64,000 nucleotides of DNA from Hamadaea flava (lineage in GTDB: Bacteria > Actinomycetota > Actinomycetes > Mycobacteriales > Micromonosporaceae). Positions 59,635 to 64,000 of the stretch are shown here, piece by piece; positions within the stretch are counted from its first letter, which is position 1; each line of letters opens with the position of its first letter. The notes beneath the pieces were generated by a model. It was not told the DNA's origin. It saw nothing but the letters and a program-made list of their open reading frames with translations, and did no database searches. The DNA lies in NCBI RefSeq assembly GCF_024172085.1, contig NZ_JAMZDZ010000001.1:5022001-5086000 (forward strand). Reading direction: 5' to 3'. The translations under genes and the position numbers were made by a program.

Positions 59635-60294
59635 ATGGGTATCGAGGAGAAGCTGCTTCCGAACGGGGTCCTGCTGACCACCGTGGAGAAGCTGGTGAAC
59701 TGGTCGCGCAAGGCGAGCTTCTGGCCGGCGACCTTCGGCCTGGCCTGCTGCGCGATCGAGATGATGGCGACCGGCGCCGCCCGCTACGACCTGGCCCGGT
59801 TCGGCATGGAGGTCTTCCGGGCCTCGCCGCGGCAGGCCGACCTGATGATCGTGGCCGGTCGGGTGAGCCAGAAGATGGCTCCCGTCCTGCGCCAGATCTA
59901 CGACCAGATGCCGGAGCCGAAGTGGGTGCTCTCCATGGGCGTCTGCGCTTCCAGCGGCGGCATGTTCAACAACTACGCGATCGTTCAGGGCGTGGACCAC
60001 GTCGTGCCGGTCGACATGTATCTGCCCGGCTGCCCGCCGCGGCCCGAGATGCTGATCGACGCGATCCTCAAGCTGCACGAGAAGGTCATGGCCGAGCCGC
60101 TCGGCGACCGGCGGGCCAAGTCGATCGAAGCCAAGATCGCTGAAGGCCGTGGCCCGATCGTCAAGCCCGGTTCGATGCCCTCCAGCTACCGCTTCGACAA
60201 GCAGAAGCGGGCCGCTTGGGAGAAGGCCGTCGCCGAGGGCACGGAAGAGCAGCTGCGCATCTCGAACTGGATGCAGCGGGAGGTGGCGAAATGA
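59635..60294 (+). CDS. nuoB: NADH-quinone oxidoreductase subunit B
   Basis: A 219-residue peripheral subunit carrying iron-sulfur cluster N2, the last electron carrier before quinone. Ligands are in [10 protein letters not shown] (paired cysteines), [18 protein letters not shown] and [10 protein letters not shown]. It has a C-terminal extension of about 40 residues beyond the Escherichia coli protein. The stop overlaps nuoC (ATGA). Confidence 0.96.
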   Translation: MGIEEKLLPNGVLLTTVEKLVNWSRKASFWPATFGLACCAIEMMATGAARYDLARFGMEVFRASPRQADLMIVAGRVSQKMAPVLRQIYDQMPEPKWVLSMGVCASSGGMFNNYAIVQGVDHVVPVDMYLPGCPPRPEMLIDAILKLHEKVMAEPLGDRRAKSIEAKIAEGRGPIVKPGSMPSSYRFDKQKRAAWEKAVAEGTEEQLRISNWMQREVAK

Positions 60295-60983
60295 CGGAGT
60301 CCGTCAGCGGCGGCCGCGGCCTGTTCGGGGTCAGCGGCAGCGGTGACACGTCCGGCTTCGGCGGACTGGTACGCAAGGCGGGCGTACCCGCCTCGCTCGG
60401 CCGTCCGGTCGGCGTGGAGGAGTTCGACGAGGTCCTCGACGGCCTGGCCGACGCGCTCAGCGGCGGCGAGCGGCCCGAGGGCGAGGTCGAGCCCGCGTTC
60501 GCCTCGTTCGACGAGGTGATCGAGCGCATCGTGGTCGACCGCGGTGAGCTGACCCTGCACGTCAAGCCGGAGGCCATCGCGGACGTGTGCCGCACCCTCC
60601 GCGACGACGAGGGTCTGCGGTACGAGCTGTGCTCGTCGGTGTCGGGTGTGGACTATCCCGCCCAGGACCGCCGGCTGCACGCCGTCTACCACCTGACCTC
60701 GATGACCTACCGCCGGCGTATCCGGCTGGAGTGCGCGGTCACTGCCGAGGAGCCGCACCTGCCGAGCGTCACCAGCGTCTACCCGACCGCCGACTGGCAG
60801 GAGCGGGAGACCTACGACATGTTCGGGATCATCTTCGACGGCCACCCCAACCTCACCCGGATCCTCATGCCGGACGACTGGGAGGGCCACCCGCAGCGCA
60901 AGGACTACCCGCTCGGCGGTGTGCCGGTCGAGTACAAGGGCGCCGAGATTCCACCGCCGGACCAGCGGAGGTCCTACCGATGA
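60291..60983 (+). CDS. nuoC: NADH-quinone oxidoreductase subunit C
   Basis: A 230-residue subunit of the 30-kDa type. The core has [11 protein letters not shown]-like [20 protein letters not shown] and the end [15 protein letters not shown]. The first 70 residues are a Gly/Ser-rich, acidic extension not found in the Escherichia coli fusion. NuoC and NuoD are separate genes here. ATG at 60291 overlaps nuoB; the stop overlaps nuoD. Confidence 0.95.
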   Translation: MTESVSGGRGLFGVSGSGDTSGFGGLVRKAGVPASLGRPVGVEEFDEVLDGLADALSGGERPEGEVEPAFASFDEVIERIVVDRGELTLHVKPEAIADVCRTLRDDEGLRYELCSSVSGVDYPAQDRRLHAVYHLTSMTYRRRIRLECAVTAEEPHLPSVTSVYPTADWQERETYDMFGIIFDGHPNLTRILMPDDWEGHPQRKDYPLGGVPVEYKGAEIPPPDQRRSYR

Positions 60984-62311
60984 CTAGTAGTTACGACACT
61001 TACGCGCCGGAGCGCGAGACCACCCAGGGCAAGGTCTTCACCGTCACCGGTGGCGACTGGAACGACGTGGTCAGCGGCGTGGACCCGATCCATGACGAGC
61101 GGATCGTGGTCAACATGGGTCCGCAGCACCCGTCGACCCACGGCGTGCTGCGGCTCGTCCTCGAGTTGGAAGGCGAGACGGTCACCGACGCCCGTACCGT
61201 CATCGGCTACCTGCACACCGGGATCGAGAAGAACCTCGAGTTCCGGACGTGGACCCAGGGCACGACCTTCGTGACCCGGATGGACTACCTGGCGCCGATC
61301 TTCAACGAGACGGCGTACTGCCTCGCGGTGGAGAAGCTGCTCGGCATCACCGACGACATCCCGGAGCGGGCGACCACGATCCGCGTGCTGATGATGGAGC
61401 TGAACCGGCTCTCGTCGCACCTGGTCTGGCTGGCCACCACCGGCATGGAGCTGGGCGCGCTCTCGATGATGATCTACGGCTTCCGCGAGCGGGAGTTCGT
61501 CCTGGACATCTTCGAGCTGATCAGCGGCCTGCGGATGAACATGGCGTACGTGCGGCCTGGCGGGGTGGCCCAGGACGTTCCGCCGGAGGCGATCAAGAAG
61601 ATCCGCGAGCTGCTCGACTTCATGCCGAAGCGCATCAAGGACTACGAGAACCTGCTGTCCGACCAGCCGATCTGGTTGCAGCGTACGCAGGGGGTCGCGG
61701 TCCTCGACGTCACCGGCTGTCTGGCGCTGGGCATCACCGGCCCGGTGCTCCGCAGCGCCGGCCTGGCCTGGGACCTCCGCAAGACGCAGCCCTACTGCGG
61801 GTACGAGACCTACGAGTTCGACGTGCCGACGCAGCAGGAGGCCGACGTCTACGCGCGGTACCTGGTGCGCATCAACGAGATGCGGGAATCGCTGAAGATC
61901 ATCGAGCAGGCGCTGGGCCGGCTCAAGCCCGGCCCGGTCATCGTGGCGGACAAGAAGATCGCGTGGCCCGCCCAGCTGGCCGTCGGCCTGGACGGCATGG
62001 GCAACTCGCTGAACCACGTCGCGAAGATCATGGGTCAGTCGATGGAATCGCTGATCCACCACTTCAAGCTGGTCACCGAAGGCTTCCGCGTCCCGGCCGG
62101 GCAGGTCTACGTCCCGGTCGAGGGTCCGCGTGGCGAGCTGGGCGCGCACGTCGTCTCCGACGGCGGCACCCGCCCCTATCGCGTGCATTACCGCGAACCC
62201 AGCTTCGTGAACCTGCAGGCCATCCCCGCGATGGCCGAGGGTGGTCTGCTGGCCGACGTGATCGCCGGCGGGGCGTCGCTCGACCCCGTCATGGGAGGGT
62301 GTGACCGGTAG
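60980..62311 (+). CDS. nuoD: NADH-quinone oxidoreductase subunit D
   Basis: A 443-residue 49-kDa-type subunit forming the quinone chamber with Nuo[52 protein letters not shown] and [16 protein letters not shown] are present. At the position of the methylated arginine of NDUFS2 there is Thr80, as in Thermus, and unlike the orphan paralogue in this window. ATG at 60980 overlaps the nuoC stop. Confidence 0.96.
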   Translation: MTSSYDTYAPERETTQGKVFTVTGGDWNDVVSGVDPIHDERIVVNMGPQHPSTHGVLRLVLELEGETVTDARTVIGYLHTGIEKNLEFRTWTQGTTFVTRMDYLAPIFNETAYCLAVEKLLGITDDIPERATTIRVLMMELNRLSSHLVWLATTGMELGALSMMIYGFREREFVLDIFELISGLRMNMAYVRPGGVAQDVPPEAIKKIRELLDFMPKRIKDYENLLSDQPIWLQRTQGVAVLDVTGCLALGITGPVLRSAGLAWDLRKTQPYCGYETYEFDVPTQQEADVYARYLVRINEMRESLKIIEQALGRLKPGPVIVADKKIAWPAQLAVGLDGMGNSLNHVAKIMGQSMESLIHHFKLVTEGFRVPAGQVYVPVEGPRGELGAHVVSDGGTRPYRVHYREPSFVNLQAIPAMAEGGLLADVIAGGASLDPVMGGCDR

Positions 62312-62349
62312 TGATGAGCCACTTGGGTGAAGAACCAGGAGTGCAGTCA

Positions 62350-63045
62350 GTGTTCTCTGCCGAGACCTACGCGCGGGCGAAGGAGATCGTCGCGCGGTAC
62401 CCCGAGGGCAAGCAGCGTTCGGCGCTCCTGCCCCTGCTGCACCTGGTGCAGAACGAGGACGGTCACGTCTCCCCGGAAGGTGTCACCTTCTGCGCCGAGC
62501 AGCTCGGCCTGACCAAGGCCCAGGTCGGCGCGGTCGCGACGTTCTACACGATGTACAAGCGCCGGCCCACCGGCGACTACCTCGTCAGCGTCTGCACCAA
62601 CACGATGTGCGACGTCCTCGGCGGTCAGGCGATCTTCGACGCGCTCAGCGACCACCTCGGCGTGGGGCACGACGAGACCACGCCGGACGGCAAGATCACG
62701 CTGGAGCACGCCGAGTGCCTGGCGGCCTGCGACTACGGTCCGGTCGTCACGGTCAACTACGACTTCGTCGACGGGCTCGACCCGGAGTCGGCGGTGCAGC
62801 TGACCGAGGACCTGAGCGCCGGGCGTCCGGTGCAGCCCTCCCGGGGCGCGCGGCTCTGCTCGCTCAAGGAGATGGCGCTGCAGCTCGCGGGCTTCGCCGA
62901 CGAGCGGGACGGCGCGGTCGCCGACGGTCCCGCGGGAGAGCCGACTCTGCGGGGCGTCAAGCTCGCCCAGCAGTACGGGATCAGCCCGGCCGGCTTCGAC
63001 CTCAACACGCCGATCCCCTCCGCGGCGAACGGAGCCAACAAGTGA
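62350..63045 (+). CDS. nuoE: NADH-quinone oxidoreductase subunit E
   Basis: A 231-residue 24-kDa-type subunit with the binuclear cluster N1a. Ligand motifs are CTNTMC and [10 protein letters not shown]. The GTG at 62350 is chosen because AGGAG lies 8 nt upstream and the family begins here ([13 protein letters not shown]). In-frame GTG 62311, overlapping the nuoD stop, and ATG 62314 would add about 13 residues and cannot be excluded. The stop overlaps nuoF. The C-terminal 60 residues exceed the usual length. Confidence 0.93.
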   Translation: MFSAETYARAKEIVARYPEGKQRSALLPLLHLVQNEDGHVSPEGVTFCAEQLGLTKAQVGAVATFYTMYKRRPTGDYLVSVCTNTMCDVLGGQAIFDALSDHLGVGHDETTPDGKITLEHAECLAACDYGPVVTVNYDFVDGLDPESAVQLTEDLSAGRPVQPSRGARLCSLKEMALQLAGFADERDGAVADGPAGEPTLRGVKLAQQYGISPAGFDLNTPIPSAANGANK

Positions 63046-64000
63046 GTGTCTTTGAGAAGCTGACGCCGGTCCTCACCAAGCGCTGGCTGTCGCCCGACGC
63101 CTGGCGTCTCGACGTCTACGAGCAGCTCGACGGGTACGCCGCGCTCCGCAAGGCGCTGAAGGTGCACCCGGACGACCTGATCGCGTTGGTGAAGGACTCC
63201 GGTCTGCGAGGACGCGGCGGCGCCGGGTTCCCCACCGGCCTGAAGTGGGGCTTCATCCCGCAGAACGACGGCAAGCCGCACTACCTGGTGATCAACGCCG
63301 ACGAGGGCGAGCCGGGGACCTGTAAGGACCTGCCGCTGATGACCTACGACCCGCACGCGCTGGTCGAGGGCGCCATCATCGCCTCGTACGCCATCCGCGC
63401 CAACCGCGCCTTCATCTACATCCGCGGTGAAGCCGTCCACGCGGCGCGCCGGCTGCGGCACGCGGTGCAGGAGGCGTACAAGGCGGGGTATCTGGGCCAG
63501 AACATCCTGGGTTCGGGGTTCGACCTCGACCTCGTGGTGCACTCCGGCGCCGGGGCGTACATCTGTGGCGAGGAGACGGCCCTGCTGGACTCGCTGGAGG
63601 GGATGCGCGGCCAGCCCCGGCTGCGCCCGCCGTTCCCGGCGACGCACGGCCTGTACGCCTGCCCGACCGTGGTGAACAACGTCGGCACCATCGCCAGCGT
63701 CCCGTACATCGTGCTGGGCGGCGCGGCCTGGTGGAAGACGATGGGCACCGAGAAGTCGTCCGGCCCGATGATCTACTCGCTGTCCGGCCGCATCCAGCAG
63801 CCGGGGCAGTACGAGTGCTCGCTGGGCGTCACGCTGCGGGAGCTGATCGAACTGGCCGGCGGCATGCAGCCGGGCCACAACCTGCGGTTCTGGACCCCGG
63901 GCGGCTCGTCGACGCCGTTGCTGACCGCTGACCACCTCGACGTCCCGCTGGACTTCGACAGCGTCGCGGCGGCCGGATCGATCCTGGGCACCACGGCGAC
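63042..64000 (+). CDS. nuoF: NADH-quinone oxidoreductase subunit F (5' part)
   Basis: The NADH- and FMN-binding subunit; only about 319 codons are inside the window. The NADH/FMN motifs [34 protein letters not shown] and [19 protein letters not shown] are intact. The cluster N3 ligands would lie beyond the edge. GTG at 63042 overlaps the nuoE stop (GTGA). The rest of the operon (nuoG onward) presumably follows. Confidence 0.95.
   Translation, partial: MSVFEKLTPVLTKRWLSPDAWRLDVYEQLDGYAALRKALKVHPDDLIALVKDSGLRGRGGAGFPTGLKWGFIPQNDGKPHYLVINADEGEPGTCKDLPLMTYDPHALVEGAIIASYAIRANRAFIYIRGEAVHAARRLRHAVQEAYKAGYLGQNILGSGFDLDLVVHSGAGAYICGEETALLDSLEGMRGQPRLRPPFPATHGLYACPTVVNNVGTIASVPYIVLGGAAWWKTMGTEKSSGPMIYSLSGRIQQPGQYECSLGVTLRELIELAGGMQPGHNLRFWTPGGSSTPLLTADHLDVPLDFDSVAAAGSILGTTA

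Noticed and set aside
1-64000. tRNA, rRNA or mobile-element genes
   Set aside because: Intergenic gaps were read on both strands; no cloverleaf with a conserved T-loop GGTTCGA pattern, no rRNA sequence, and no transposase or integrase was found, so the accessory block has no visible mobility gene.

Overview
The window is high-GC, gene-dense DNA from an actinobacterium, most likely a member of the Micromonosporaceae (Actinoplanes/Micromonospora/Dactylosporangium relatives). This rests on the codon bias, the frequent GTACGC words, a chaplin-type surface protein, futalosine-pathway menaquinone synthesis, the 14-subunit-type nuo operon, and gene order shared with other Actinobacteria (for example crp - nth - tlpA-like - CoA pyrophosphatase - marP, and tilS / DUF2342 protease / ppa / dacB / hpt / ftsH / folE). 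No rRNA, tRNA or CRISPR array was seen. The assignment to a family is inference; no database was searched.

Layout. 1-6.5 kb: a truncated chaplin, Crp, CbiZ, a CapA-type protein, and the nth-tlpA-NUDIX-marP block. 6.6-13.5 kb: part of a type VII (ESX-like) secretion locus with mycosin, EccD and a three-ATPase EccC; EccB, EccE and Esx substrates are absent. 13.6-25.6 kb: tilS, a DUF2342 metalloprotease, ppa, a PBP4-type dacB whose 5' coding region carries a cluster of DnaA-box-like sequences, a frameshifted subtilisin-like protease, hpt, ftsH and folE. 25.6-45.8 kb: a 20-kb accessory block lying between folE and folP, genes that are normally close together. It holds an AbiEi-like protein, an FtsK-like ATPase with two small partners, a SigE-family sigma factor, a Na+/H+ antiporter, a GC-poor ESX-like pair (large secreted-substrate-like protein plus a second mycosin), and a seven-gene type IV secretion-like operon with no relaxase or coupling protein. 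46.0-49.7 kb: folP-folB-folK and two membrane proteins. 49.9-57.6 kb: an orphan NuoD paralogue, a MidA/NDUFAF7-type methyltransferase, an aldo/keto reductase, mqnC and menG. 57.6-64.0 kb: a geranylgeranyl reductase-family gene followed by nuoABCDE and the start of nuoF, preceded by a Rex-type operator.

How the genes fit together. Menaquinone synthesis (MqnC, MenG), probable side-chain saturation (the reductase) and the menaquinone-reducing complex I (Nuo) sit side by side and are probably redox-controlled. The orphan NuoD2 keeps the arginine that NDUFAF7 methylates in mitochondrial complex I, whereas the operon NuoD has threonine there, and a MidA-type gene lies close to NuoD2. Three envelope-export modules (ESX, ESX-like low-GC pair, T4SS-like) share the window. 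Many genes start 6-7 nt after a TANNNT hexamer, as expected for leaderless transcripts.
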